DNA of 41,729 nucleotides from Heterotrichella gracilis (taxonomy: Eukaryota > Sar > Xanthophyceae > Tribonematales > Xanthonemataceae). Of the stretch, positions 1 through 11,400 are shown piece by piece; position 1 is the first letter of the stretch; each line of letters starts with the position of its first letter. Location: assembly GCA_032358255.1 (NCBI GenBank), contig JAULBX010026953.1, positions 1 to 41,729 of the forward strand. The letters run 5' to 3'. A program made the translations under genes and the position numbers. The notes beneath the pieces were generated by a model. That model worked only from the letters and a program-made list of their open reading frames with translations, was not told the origin of the DNA and did no database searches.

Positions 1-76
<76 letters not shown>
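1..76. repeat. (TG)38 microsatellite
   Basis: Uninterrupted TG dinucleotide run at the left edge of the window. It lies in what would be intron 3 of channel copy A (on the minus strand, a CA run). The long valine/cysteine open frame across it is an artefact of the repeat. Confidence 0.97.
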
Positions 77-79
<3 letters not shown>

Positions 80-170
80 AGACCGCAATTCACTCAAAAG
101 CACAGCCCTATGTTGTGTACTAGGTCTATGGAATGCACGTGGGCACTGGGTGGTGGAGGGCACTGCTCAC

Positions 171-862
171 CACTCGGAGCTTTTCTGCTGGAAGCCCAGG
201 TTGGAGCAGGGGCGGTAGCACCAGTAGTCCGTGTTGGTGTATGTGTTTGTCACTGCACCAGCAAGGCAGCGTGGTTAGGTGGACTGCGGCAAACCGCTCC
301 CACCAAGCGTTTATCACCAGGGGTCAAAGACAGCTGGCCAGGGTGTGTTGGACCGCATGGTGGGTTGCAGCTGGTGGGTTGATGCCCAAAAGGCAGGCAA
401 GTTGTATGTCTGTTCAGTTGGGCTGATTGAACACTGCAGTTTGGTATGGACCTACAGTTTATTGAGCGCTGGGTTGCAGCTGCTATTTTGTCCGAGGCGC
501 TGGGGTCCTCCCAGTGAAGGATGAAGCGCCAAGAGGCCTGTGTGGAACAGGGTTTAGTTGAGTTGGGTACTATTGTAACCCCAGTGGAAGCCATACACTG
601 CAAACGGAAGCAACAACCAGGTAGGTAGTAGGGTACAAGCTCATCACAAGGGCATGCAATGTACCAGTACTGTGTCAACCTGTACCTGGTACTTGTAGTG
701 TATTTCATCTAGCTCTATCACTCGAAACAGGTACGATGCCACCGAGACGTTGACGTTGCCAGGACGCAAGTCCCTGTTCTGACCAGCAAAAAAGCCATGT
801 GCTGATAAGGCCAGCAGGCAACATGTGTGCAATGTGACAAGGGCGTGTAAGCCCCTGGCCAT
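171..862 (-). CDS. pLGIC subunit copy A, 5' part only (runs off window)
   Basis: This is the N-terminal part of a third pentameric ligand-gated ion channel subunit gene. Exon 1 is 862-686 (Met, signal peptide, then the first beta strands, with the motif SVASYLFRVIELDEIHYKY). Exon 2 is 537-456 (ASWRFILHWEDPSASDKIAA). Exon 3 is 252-171 (TDYWCYRPCSNLGFQQK). Each exon has the same length and phase as in copy B (177, 82 and 82 nt), and all junctions are AG/GT. Exon 4 and the rest would lie beyond position 1. Exons and intron 1 closely match copy B, so A and B look like a recent inverted duplication. No stop codon interrupts the spliced frame that is visible, so it may be functional; the window cannot show whether the 3' part exists. 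Confidence 0.85.
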
Positions 863-1401
863 TGAAATGCCTTCAGTTGGTACGCCAACTGTTACTGCAC
901 TAGCGCACTAGTTGCACCGACACGAAGAGCTAGTGGGTGCTTCAGTTTGTTAGAACCTGCAGGGGCTACTCTTTGTGCAAGCTGGTACACTCGCAACTGG
1001 GAGTGGATTTCGTCAAGGCAATCCAGCAAGCAATCCCAAGCTGCTCAACGCAGCACTACTCCACCACTAAGAACCTAATTCAAAATGGTGGTGTTAGATA
1101 AAGGTCGAGGCTGGTGACGACTGTTTGCGCTTTGGTGACGACCAAAAGCAACGTGTGTCCTGGCCTGTCAACGGGGAGGAACGGCGGGGTGCTTTTAAGA
1201 TAACCTTGTTTGCTGTAGCCTGTTCTATCTGTACACACATCAATCAATTTGGCGAGGTCGCCGTTGTGGGAGGATGCCCACTTAAATCACTGGAGACACG
1301 AAAATTTTAAACTGCAATTCAAACTGCATGTGCGCGCCCGCGTCCCGGAACGAGGTGTACCTTTCCGAAACCCTCCCGGAAAACGGTCTTTCTTGGAGAC
1401 T

Positions 1402-1422
1402 ATTGTCAATAGTATTGACAAT
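1402..1422. promoter_or_regulatory. Perfect 9-bp inverted repeat, 3-bp spacer
   Basis: ATTGTCAAT, then AGT, then ATTGACAAT form an exact dyad about 225 bp upstream of the copy B start codon and 540 bp upstream of copy A. It could be a transcription-factor site; that role is inference from symmetry and position only. Confidence 0.4.
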
Positions 1423-1446
1423 CAGCGTTGCTTAAACACTCACTGA

Positions 1447-1470
1447 CAATTTCAATTCGTATTGAAGTTG
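1447..1470. promoter_or_regulatory. Near-perfect 10-bp inverted repeat, 4-bp spacer
   Basis: CAATTTCAAT and ATTGAAGTTG are complementary at 9 of 10 positions around TCGT. It shares the CAAT/ATTG core with the dyad 25 bp upstream. Confidence 0.35.
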
Positions 1471-1645
1471 AAGTGCATTGAATATGAGTGTATCATGTGT
1501 GCATGCAGTGTATTGCAGGTACCTGTGCGTGCATGCATCACATGAGGGTCGTCCTTAGCAGTGGTTACAACTCTGCCCGCAGCAGTTGCAGAGTCGCCTA
1601 ACTCGTTGGTTGTTGACCCATCGAACCGGCCAGTAGCTCATTTCA

Positions 1646-4600
1646 ATGGCCAGGGGCTTGCACGCCCTTGTCACCTTGCAAGCATGTTTCCTGCTGGCCT
1701 TACCGGCACATGGCTTCTTTGCTGGCCAGAACAGAGAACTGCGTCCTGGCAACGTCAACATTTCGGTGGCATCGTACCTGTTTCGCGCAATAGAGCTGGA
1801 CGAAATACATTATCGATATACGGTACGGTTTGACACACACACTGTACATTGCATGCCCAGGCGATGAGCCTTGTACCCTACTAGCTACCAGGTTGTTGTC
1901 TCCGTTGGCACTGGATGCTTGCGTTTGGGTTTTCCCAAGCGAACCCCTTCCTCACGCAGGCCTCTTGGCGCTTCATCCTTCACTGGGTGGACCCCAGCGC
2001 CTCGGACAGAATAGCAGCAGCAACCCAGCGCTCAATAAACTGTAGGTCCACACCACCTGCACCCAACTGGACCTACTTTCCCATACAGCCTGTACTTGCA
2101 AGTAAAGCAAGGTGCTTGGTGCTCCCCTGGTGTGCGCACCTCTGTCCCTTGTCAGTCACAGCACTAGGAGTAGTGGGGATGGGTGTGGCATACTCCGCCT
2201 AACCATGCTGCCTTGCTGGTTCAGTGACAAACACATACACCAACACGGACTACTGGTGCTACCGCCCCTGCTCCAACCTGGGCTTCCAGCAGAAAACCTC
2301 TGATTGGTGAGCACATCCTTCAATGCCCAACTGCCCACCAAGCCCGCATAACCCTGAACCCTAGCTAGGTCACATGTGCAATAGTCTCTGCTCACGTCCT
2401 AGACTGGTGAATGCACGCCTGTCGTAGGCTGTCCCCTCAATTGTTTGGACGGTGTATTGTGGCAAGTTGGTCACTGACATGCAAACCTTGTTCTGCGCAG
2501 CTGCGATGACATGTGGCTGCCATCTTTGGCCATCACCAACCTCCAGGAAATTTCTGGAATGGAGTACTATCAGTAAGGCTAGCATTGCTGCAGTGTACAA
2601 CTGCACATCAACCACTTGCGCAGCTGGTGCCACCCATAGTTCGGATCAAAGGCTCCCCCCGCCCTTGTACCGTGATTTTCAACAGCGCCCCAGACATGCA
2701 CAGATGAGCGCATAGCATGGCACCACCTGCAGGGCCTATTTAGGCGTTGCACAAGGTACAGTGGTCAAGTCGGTACCCCTTGAGGTGGCTACTCGTGTAG
2801 CGTGCCTAGCAACGCATGGTCACACCTGTACTGATATCTCCACCTGGCCCATTGCAGCATCAAGACGTGTGGCCCAGGCGGTGCCGGTGTGTACTGGCGG
2901 ATAGAGGTGGTGGGCACATTCTTCACGCCCATGAGCTTCAAATCGTTCCCCTTCGACAAGCAGGTGCGCCATGCCATGCCATGCCATGCCACGCCGCCAT
3001 CAGCCATGCGCATGTTGTGATGAAGTGCACCTTCCTGTGCATGTATTGGAACCTAGATTGACATTCCGCCGCACATTATCCATTGCCCGTGCATCAGATC
3101 GGCCATGCATGAATCCCAGGTATATAATGCCAGTGGCCCCCTGAACCCGCCAGCTACCTATGCGCTGTGCCACCTGCATCCACCTCAAAAATAGCCATTG
3201 CATGATATACTACCCGCAATTTGAAGTTGCGTGTGGTGTTGCAGATCCTGAGTGTGGTTTTTGAGGTGCCTGATTACCCGGAGTACTTCAACGGCAGCGT
3301 GATCTATGAGCCCTCCAACACAGGTAAGGCCACAAGGAACCAGGGTCCTAGGGGTACCTAAACCCGCAAAACATGCCTGATATGAAAGGGTGTGTAGGGT
3401 ATGTTGAAATTTGTCCCGAGGGTATGGTGAAAATTCCCACCCACCCACCTGGATTCGTCTGGGGAATCCATACAAAGCATTGCCTCTCACAAGGCCGGCT
3501 GCATACCGGTGCTATGGCAACATACCTGCCTCAAATCAGGATTTAATCGACGGTCACAAGTTTGCCTATCCTCAGTTTCATGTGTTCCTTTCACCCCTTG
3601 CAGGCATGAGCTCCAGCTTCAGCACCTCCATCAGTGGGGCCAAGGCCGATGACCTGAGCGGGTGGGATGTGGGGATTGTGTTCATGACCTTCGTGCAAAC
3701 GCCCTGGCTAAAACTGTACCAGGTGCGCCAGACTTGTTTCAGCAAGTGCCATGCCATTTTTGGGCGCACATGTGAGCTATAAGTTAGGGGTTATGACTCA
3801 CGTGGCTATCACCCCACAATCAGTTGCATGGAATGCTGTGTAAAGCCAAAAGGGATTGTGTGCATGACCTTCTTGCAGATGCCCTGGCTGAAATTGTATC
3901 AGGTGCGGCCATGATTGTTGATTAAAATGGATGTGCTGTTTTGGTTTAGCAAGGGCCATGCCATTTTTTGAATGCACTTATGAGCCAGGATGAAGGGGTT
4001 GTAACCCATGTGCTTATCGCCCCTTGATCAAATGCATGGTATGCTGGGCAAAAGGGATTGGAATAAACATCATGTAGTGCGCTCTTCCGCTCACAGTGTC
4101 ATTTCTCTTTGCCGCTCCAATCTAATATTTTGTGGGGTCATTACAGGATGGGATGCCTCCTTTTGAGGAAGATATCTGCCCCTTTGACCCCTGGATAAGG
4201 GTGGATGAAGAGAACGATTCTCCTAATTTCCAGAGGATTGTTGTGAACGCTGAGGTGAGCAGTCTCCAGCAATGCATGGCTGTCATGATCATAATTTCGT
4301 CCCCATTCTTGTCCCCTCCTGTAATATATAATTACGTGTTGCAACAAATGTCCCCTTCGACTTGCCCTTACTGCTGAATGCACATATTCAAAGTGGCTTC
4401 CTCCAAATGGTGTACTTACAAAAACCTGAAACCCACTGAGTGTTGCCCTGCCAGGTGACCCGCCGCTAATGGTACAACATGTGGACCTTCATTCAACCTA
4501 GTGTATGCATATGTATGGAGGTTCAAAACCCTAAATAATAACCTGAACACATGCCAGGTGACCCGCAACTCCTGGTACTACGTATGGACCCTCATCATGC

Positions 4601-6940
4601 CAATCTTCCTGGGCGGCATCCTAGTGTTTGCCATATTCTACTTCCCCGTGACAGACATTTCACTGAGATTCCAAGCCATCGTCACACTCTTCTTGGCACT
4701 GGTGGCGCTGCAGGTGGGCGGTGGCCAAACCCTAAATATTAACCCTACATCTGCACCCTAAACCCTTAACCAGAAAATCCCTCTTGGCGCTGGTGGCGCT
4801 GCAGGTGTGTGGATTGGGAGGTGCTCTCAAGTGTCGCTGTGGGAGGGTCCCCATGTTGGTCAAACTGTTGGTCAAACTGCGTGTCTAATTGCCATTACTG
4901 GTTGTGTGCCATCTGATGTAATTGCAGTTATCATGGTAGTTACTAACACGCATTTCCTCTCCCCTCCCCAGTTTGTTGTGAGCGCCAACCTGCCCGCCTC
5001 CTCCTACATCCTGCCCTCCCAGCAGCTCATCATGCTCACCTACGTGCTCTTCCTGTGCCTCACCGCCGAGTCATTCCTGGTGTTCTTCATTGCCACGAGA
5101 CAGGAGCGGGAGGCGCAGCGGGAGCAGCAAATACAGGTGCACAACAAGCTGGATGCACTGGCCAAGGGCAGGCGCCTGGACAAAGCCATGACGAGATCCA
5201 TGGGCCGTGGGTCCGGGGATAGATTCACGGTGGTGGCTGCAGCGGAAAGAACGGCAAATGGGCACTCTGGGGGGGCGCAGGCGCTTGGGTCGCTGGATGA
5301 TGTGAAGGTGGATGTTGGGGATGAGGATGGGGATGAGGGTGACGCCGCGCAGGTGAGGTGTTAAGTCAAAAAAAGGGTTTTTGGAGTGGGAATCCTCGTC
5401 GCATATGTACCGGTGTGTCACATGAGGCTTGTGCGCAGGCGCTGTGCGCCGTTTTTTCACCCTTATCTCAAGCGTAGGGTCAGGGAAAGGGTACTAGCAT
5501 ATGTACCACAGCCAGTGCATGGTTTGTGAGGTGTGCAGGGATTTACCTATACAAGGGGCCTCCTGCTCCAGTGCACCTGTTGCATGTGGGCACATGCGCA
5601 GGATGTGTGTATACTTGCTTAGCCAAACCCTAAATCCCATTGGGCTGTGGCGTGCGTCAAGTGTACCCTCCACTAGAAAAGTGTCCACCCAACAAATGTA
5701 TTGCTGCAGGCTCCGGACTCAAATCCCCAGGACGGCCCCAACGCCGCGCCGCAGCCTGCCCCCCCGCCACAGCAACAACAGCCCGCCCTGGCCCCACAAT
5801 ACCGGGCGCCTGTGGCTGAACGCTTCGGTGTGGCGCGCATGTCGAGTATGACTGCGGCAAGGGCTTACGAGGGCAACCAGGCCATCGTTGAGGGGAAGGT
5901 GAGCAGGGGATGCATGTCACATGGCCCCTTATAGGGCACAGACCTGGGCCACGCCTAAATTAGAATGAAGGGAAGGAAGATCAGCCATCATTGATTCAAA
6001 TCAATGGTTGCAGGCAGGCACTTAGGCTGCGTTGAAATCCTTGGATGGATGATGACATGCTTCCTGATGGGTGATAGCATGCTTCATGCTTCTAACTGAA
6101 GGCCATGGAGGAGTGATGGCATGCGTAGTGGGGCGCGCCCATTTGCCAGATACCCCACTTGTGCCAAAGGCATGGTCTTTCCTTGTAGGCTACGCTGCTG
6201 GGCGCCCGGGATGCACACGAGGAGGTCCCAGAGGAGGCGGTCCCAGGGGAGGGCGATGCATTTGAGGAAGGGGTGGATGGCAGGGGCAGTGCTCAGGGGA
6301 AGTCGTCACGCGTCAAGGACTGGTGGAGGAGGGTGCGTAGCTCTGCCTGCAAAGCGCTCCTACACTGTTGTATGCTGTGTGTTTGTACACCCAAAAAGCC
6401 TGCCACTGGGATTTTTGGGCTGAGCATTGTGCACCCCTGCTGCAGCACGCCCAATGTAGTAGGACGTTGTATGTATGTATTTCCAATAATGTGTAGTATT
6501 AATAAAACAGATTGCCCGCTGGTAGGCTGGGTATCTGCTGGGTATCTTACCCAATCTCAGGGTCAACCGCTGGATACCCTAGGTTATGGTTCTGGGCTGT
6601 ATCGTTACACCCAATGTTGTCAACACTGCAGGCGCGAAAGGGGATGAGGAACTGGCTCCATTGGCCCTTCTCCCCGCGCACCGGCCCCGCCGTCGAGCGC
6701 ATGAACCTCCCCCCCGAGGAGCGCGACGCCTACAACGTGTGGGTGGCGCGCCGCACCGACACCATCGCGGGTTTTGTGTTCCTGGCCCTGTACATCACCT
6801 GCTTCCTGCTGCTGCTGCTGGTGCCGACCGAGAACTACAACAGCGCATACACAAGCAGCGTGACGGGGCTGATTAACGAGGAGTACCCCACCTACTTTGG
6901 CCTGGTGGCGCAGGAGAATGCGGGGAGGAGGGGGAGGTGA
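1646..6940 (+). CDS. Pentameric ligand-gated ion channel subunit, copy B (13 exons, 667 aa)
   Basis: Membrane subunit of a pLGIC, expected to assemble as a pentamer and open an ion pore on ligand binding. Exons: 1646-1822, 1960-2041, 2225-2306, 2501-2572, 2858-2963, 3245-3323, 3604-3722, 4147-4254, 4558-4713, 4972-5352, 5710-5898, 6189-6332, 6632-6940; they total 2004 nt with consistent phases. Residues 1-24 are a signal peptide. The extracellular domain has a loop A-like DDMWLPSL and the diagnostic Pro-loop FFTPMSFKSFPFDKQ (Pro169); the two Cys of the animal Cys-loop are absent. M1 (281-304) keeps its central Pro; M2 (about 310-334) has Leu321 at the 9' gate position; M3 is 346-368; M4 is about 608-630. 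The M3-M4 loop of about 240 residues starts with a charged coiled-coil-like stretch and has a Pro/Gln-rich part. Six extracellular Cys are shared with copy C. Ligand and ion selectivity cannot be read from the sequence. Confidence 0.92.
2971..2990 (+). repeat. (ATGCC)4 microsatellite
   Basis: Four units directly downstream of the exon 5 donor in copy B intron 5. Confidence 0.8.
3851..3910 (+). repeat. Partial copy of copy B exon 7 (3' half plus donor)
   Basis: In intron 7, about 130 bp past the real exon end, a degenerate copy repeats the segment encoding GIVFMTFVQTPWLKLYQ and the following GTGCG donor. It has no matching 5' half. It is the clearest exon-edge duplicate in copy B. Confidence 0.8.
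4446..4497 (+). repeat. Decayed copy of exon 9 (M1) 5' edge
   Basis: About 110 bp before the real exon 9, a CCAG acceptor is followed by a mutated version of the M1 start (VTR, then an in-frame TAA, then WYNMWTF). It cannot encode M1. Confidence 0.75.
4781..4807 (+). repeat. Copy of exon 9 3' edge (end of M2 exon)
   Basis: About 70 bp past exon 9, the last bases of the exon (encoding LLALVALQ-like sequence) recur with the donor, separated from the real exon by CCCTAAA-like sequence. Confidence 0.75.
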
Positions 6941-7334
6941 GAGGGGGGAGGGGAGGGTGCGGCACATGTGACGGCAGGTGACAGCATGTGCAATGGGGCG
7001 GCAGAGCGGTTGGCGTAGGTGAGGGTCTGCGTTGCAAAGAAGATGCAAGTGTTGTTAGGAGGGTAGGTGGTTGTCCTGACGCAGCATCCAGGGCCGCCTT
7101 TGGGTTTGGCAGTGACAACTAATTTTGATTTGGCACTGGGTCTTGCAATGAGCATTGTTTTTTTGCAGCCGCTGGGTGCTGTGGTTGTTACAGCTTGTGC
7201 AAATGTCTAGGCGCTGGTCCGCCAACTATGGTCTATTAGTTTTGAGTTTGGATTACACTTCATTACTCTCAGTCGTTACCCTCCTTTTCTGACAACCTTT
7301 GCTAGGATTGAGAGGCGTTGTGTGCACTCCTCAT

Positions 7335-7339
7335 TGTAA
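7335..7339 (+). terminator. Candidate polyadenylation signal TGTAA (copy B)
   Basis: TGTAA is the usual polyadenylation signal in chlorophycean algae. This one lies about 395 nt after the copy B stop codon, a plausible 3' UTR length, but a pentamer also occurs by chance. Confidence 0.4.
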
Positions 7340-7726
7340 TCCGTTCTCCTGTCTTTGTTGTTGTCTTTCCCTCTCGTTGCCCAGGCTTTGGTTGCCTCGT
7401 TAGGGTTTAGAGTTTCAAGCTGAAATTTTTTAGGCATTCAAGGTCCTGGGGTTTTTTTGCTTGTCCTTGTCTCTGCTCTGCCTAGTCAAGTTTTGTGCTG
7501 GTCTTTACTACCTTTTTGTCCGGGTAATCCACGGTGCAGTTCCAAGCATGAAAACCACTGCCCCGACGCCTAGCCGCGTCTGTTTTAATGTTTTAAGCGA
7601 CAAAACAAGATGTTCCCTGGTGTAAAAAGTGCAACTTCTGAATGGATGGTCACAAGCGCAGGGGTAGCTACCCACACCAGGTAAAACTGTCGGGCACAAG
7701 CATTCACGTGGTTTTCGGCGTCCCAC

Positions 7727-7746
7727 GCATGCATGCATGCATGCAT
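7727..7746. repeat. (GCAT)5 self-complementary microsatellite
   Basis: Five GCAT units between channel copies B and C. Similar short GCAT runs occur near 25543, 32210 and 32340. Confidence 0.8.
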
Positions 7747-8184
7747 ATGCCACTGCCGGCAGGGGTAGCCCCTCACCTCACTGAGGCAATTATAATGCTC
7801 TAAGCAGCAGCAATATGTTCCTTATCACTGTGACACTAGTGCGGTATGCCTTGAGATGCATTGGTATAAACTTGTTCGTTTCAAATAAGTTAGTTATGTG
7901 GGGGGACCTCTAAACCCTAAATTGGGGTTCTGGGACTCCCTGTAACGTCGACAAGTGGTTCCAGCGCTGGGCCGGAAGTTGCTTTTGACACTCTTTGGGT
8001 TTCTTATGCGTCCTTTGACACATGTGGAACGACTATTTTCCTGCTGTTGAACCTGCACGCGTGTTAACTGCAACCTTGCTGCCCGTATTAGCTTCATGCC
8101 ACACAGCTGTTGCTGAGCACTCGACCCTGGCCCAAGGCTTGCAACGTCTGTTGGTTGCGCTGTGGTGATGCACCCTCGCCCGCA

Positions 8185-8196
8185 GCAAGTACTTGC
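8185..8196. promoter_or_regulatory. 12-bp perfect palindrome upstream of copy C
   Basis: GCAAGTACTTGC is fully self-complementary and lies about 250 bp upstream of the copy C start codon. A regulatory role is only a possibility. Confidence 0.25.
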
Positions 8197-8447
8197 GGTA
8201 ACCCACTGTGTTTGCAATCAATTGAACCCTGTACGGGCTTGGTGGTTGCTAGCAACAAGCCATTTCTTTTGCGCCAATGGGGTTTGGGCTGCTAGGTCAC
8301 AACGGGGCTAGGTGGAATCGCCAACTCTGCAACCATGAGGTACTCCGCCCTTGAAGCACGCACGTCTGGCAGAATCACCACCAGCACTCGCCTCGCGTAA
8401 CCGCAATTATTAGTGGGTTGGGTGTGTCGAACGCCAGGCTCGCCACC

Positions 8448-11400
8448 ATGGCTGGAGCCACGCAAGCGGCCCTGTGCTGCTGCCTGCTCCTGGCGGTGGC
8501 GTCCGCCCAAGGGTTCTTCCCCGGCCAGAACGAGGACCAGCGCCCGGACAACGTCACCGTATCAGTGGCGGCGTACCTGGTTCGGCTCATCAGCCTGGAC
8601 GAAGTCACGTACCGCTACACGGTAAGGGTGGTTGGAAATGCCAACCTGGCACCGGGCATGTGTACACAAGGCCTTGTTGCAAACGCACAATGGAGGTGTG
8701 TGGGCTGACAACAGGGGCCATACACCTGTGTAGGGTGTGTATGTGGCGGGTGTCAACCCATTCAACCCCCTGGCATCTTGCATGCATATACAGGGCTTCA
8801 GGGCTCATGACACCATGTGGGCCCGGCCAGTATGACTCTGGACCTCGGTATACTACTATACTAACTATATTGTACTGAATATGTTGGTACATTAGTATAC
8901 CTCTGCTCTCGGTGGATATGCGCCGAAGGTGCGTGGCTGGCAACGTTGCCTACCTGTTTCCCTGCACCTGTGCACTTGTATGTAGTGGCGGTTGCCAAGC
9001 CACTTCCCTACACCCTGCACCTGTGCACACTTGTATGGAGTGGCGGTTGCCGACCCACATCCCTACACCTTGTGTGGGGTGGCGGATGCCAATCCAGTTC
9101 CCTGGTGGCGCGCAGGCCTCCTGGCGCTTCATCCTACACTGGGTGGACCACAACGCTGTGGCCAGGATAGAGGAGGCAACCGCACGCTCCATCAACTGTA
9201 CGCCCTAAACCCTAAACCCTGAACCCTGAACCCTGCAGGAGCCTACACCCTGAGGGAATCCTAACCCTAAGCCCTGCAGGAGCCAGGAGCCCTGAACCCT
9301 AAACCCTACAGGAGCCTACACAGGCCAGTCCATGCACTGTCGACTGTCAGCCGGCATACGCCCTACGGAAACCCTAAACAGCGTCATGTGCACTACCAAA
9401 ATCCGGCCACCGCACGCGCTATCAACTGTAGCCCACTATTTGCCTTGCACACACGTGTGTCCATCCACACCCATGCGCGCACACACACAAACACCGGCAC
9501 ACCACCCCATCCCACCGGCCTCACCCCCGCCTTGTCCTGCAGTGACCGACACGTGGACCAACACGGGATACTGGTGCAACCTGCCGTGCACCAACATCAA
9601 CTTCCAGCAGAAGAAAGCACAATGGTGCGCAATAGAAAAATACTAACATGTTAAAAAGTGTATATTCGCTTTAAAATAACACGAAAATTGTGCCTAAATT
9701 CCCAGCAGACGAAAGCACATGGTGCGCAGCAAAAAGATGCTTGAAACCTTGATGTCTGCTTAAAAACAACACCAAAAGCGTGCTTAAATTCCCCGCAGAC
9801 GACAGCACAATGGTGCGCAACACTGTGTGGCCAGCCGCGTGTGTCTCACTGTGCCAACTCTTTGGAAACACAATTGAAAACATGAAGACGGTTATCTGGC
9901 ATTATTTTTGACACTGGAATGTGTTGCTTTTGTCTGCAGCTGCGACGACTTGTGGCTGCCCTACCCATTAAATTTTACATCCTAAACCCCATTTAATGGC
10001 TTGTGCCTGCCCTACACCCCAAACCCCCTTCATTGGCTGCAGCTGCGACGACATGTGGCTCCCCTCCCTGATGATCACAAACCTGGAGGACATATCAGGC
10101 ATACAGTACCACCGGTACGAAACCCAACCAAAACCCTACCCAAAACCCTCGGCCAGGAGCCTGGGCGCCCTCCACACCCTAGCGCCTGCAGCTTAAAACC
10201 TAGTGATCCATATGTGGCCCATGCCAGGGGCGGTGCTGATTATGTTGTGATTATATGGGTGGATGGATCGAGGTGATAGTGGCAGCGGCGATTGGTGGTT
10301 GATGGGTGATTGCTTTGTTTACCTGGTTTGATGGATGGGGAGGTTGGTGGAGTGGAGTGGTGGGTGGATGGGGCCGCCCCGGGGCATGCTGGTGCAGCAT
10401 TGCATTGCCCCGCCTCCATGAGCAGTGTGGTGCGGATATGAGGAGGCGCATGCTCCAGATCGAATGCCAGCAGCACTTACCGGCATCTCCAAACGGGGCT
10501 TTAGGGTTTTGCAGCCATGTGGCAAAGGCAGGCATTGCCAGCAGCGTACCCCCAACCGTGCCTGCACTCTTTCAACCACGTGACTCCCACACTGGAAACT
10601 CCTCGATAAATCATTGGTTTGTGCCTTGGAGTCATCGCCCACACACCCCTTCCCCCCGCCGTCCCACAGCATTAAGCCATGTGGCCCCGGAGGAGCAGGC
10701 ATGTACTGGCGGGTGGAGGTGGTGGGCACGTTCTTCACACCAATGAATTTCAAGGCATTCCCATTTGATAAGCAGGTGCGCCATGCTACGCCTCTGCTCA
10801 CTAATGCATGAAGAGGCTAGGGGTTTTGGGTTTCTAGATTGATTTTGGATTTGGTGTTCGACAAACAGGCATGCCATGCTTTGCCCCCGTTCGTTCAGTA
10901 CCGCGCGTGAAAATACATTCCATCCTCATAATCTTGCCCTCTGATGCACCCACACACCCCTGCTGTGCTCCTAATTTCCTCCCCAGTGTGCCCCTGACGT
11001 GTCCTTCCCCCCTGTCAGATCCTCAGTGTTGTGTTTCGAGTGCCTGACTTCCCCGAGTACAACAACGGGAGCGTGGTGTTCCAGCCCTCAAACACAGGTG
11101 ACAAACCCTAGACCCAAACAGCTAAAAACCCTAAACCACAAACAGTACAACAACGAGAGCGTGGTGTTCCAGCCCTCAAACACCTGTGATCCCGAGCAAG
11201 GTTCCAATTCCAGTCCCAGGTTGGGCGATCTTTCATGTGCGCTGCATTGACATGGGGCCACCTGCACCCTCCCCTGCATATAGGAGCTGGATCAGTTCAG
11301 CAGCCAAATCATCAACAAAACATGAACGGCTTGTACAGAAAACATTGATCCTTCTTAGTCACAGTTATCGTTTGCAGCTGCGAGTTTTGCACATGTGGCG

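Larger units (their letters stand above)
863..1645. promoter_or_regulatory. Shared divergent promoter region between pLGIC copies A and B
   Basis: The 783 bp between the two start codons contain no credible coding exon and must hold both 5' ends. A and B remain similar for about a dozen bases upstream of the ATG and then diverge, so the two promoters are not simple mirror copies. Two CAAT/ATTG dyads lie at 1402-1422 and 1447-1470. I see no clear TATA box. Confidence 0.55.
6941..8447. other. Intergenic: 3' region of copy B, upstream region of copy C
   Basis: No convincing exon is seen. It contains a TGTAA motif at 7335, a (GCAT)5 run at 7727-7746, a short CCCTAA stretch near 7912, and a 12-bp palindrome at 8185-8196. 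The copy C start codon at 8448 has a strong GCCACCATGG context. Confidence 0.5.

Noticed and set aside
2..382. Long plus-strand open frame starting in the TG repeat
   Set aside because: Its first residues are microsatellite Val/Cys repeats and the rest runs antisense to copy A exon 3.
250..708. 152-codon minus-strand open frame as a single gene
   Set aside because: It merely reads through intron 1 and exon 2 of copy A; the spliced model matches copies B and C exon by exon.
9203..9310. A true telomere or chromosome end
   Set aside because: The CCCTAAA units are short, degenerate and flanked by genes on both sides; they recur within many introns.
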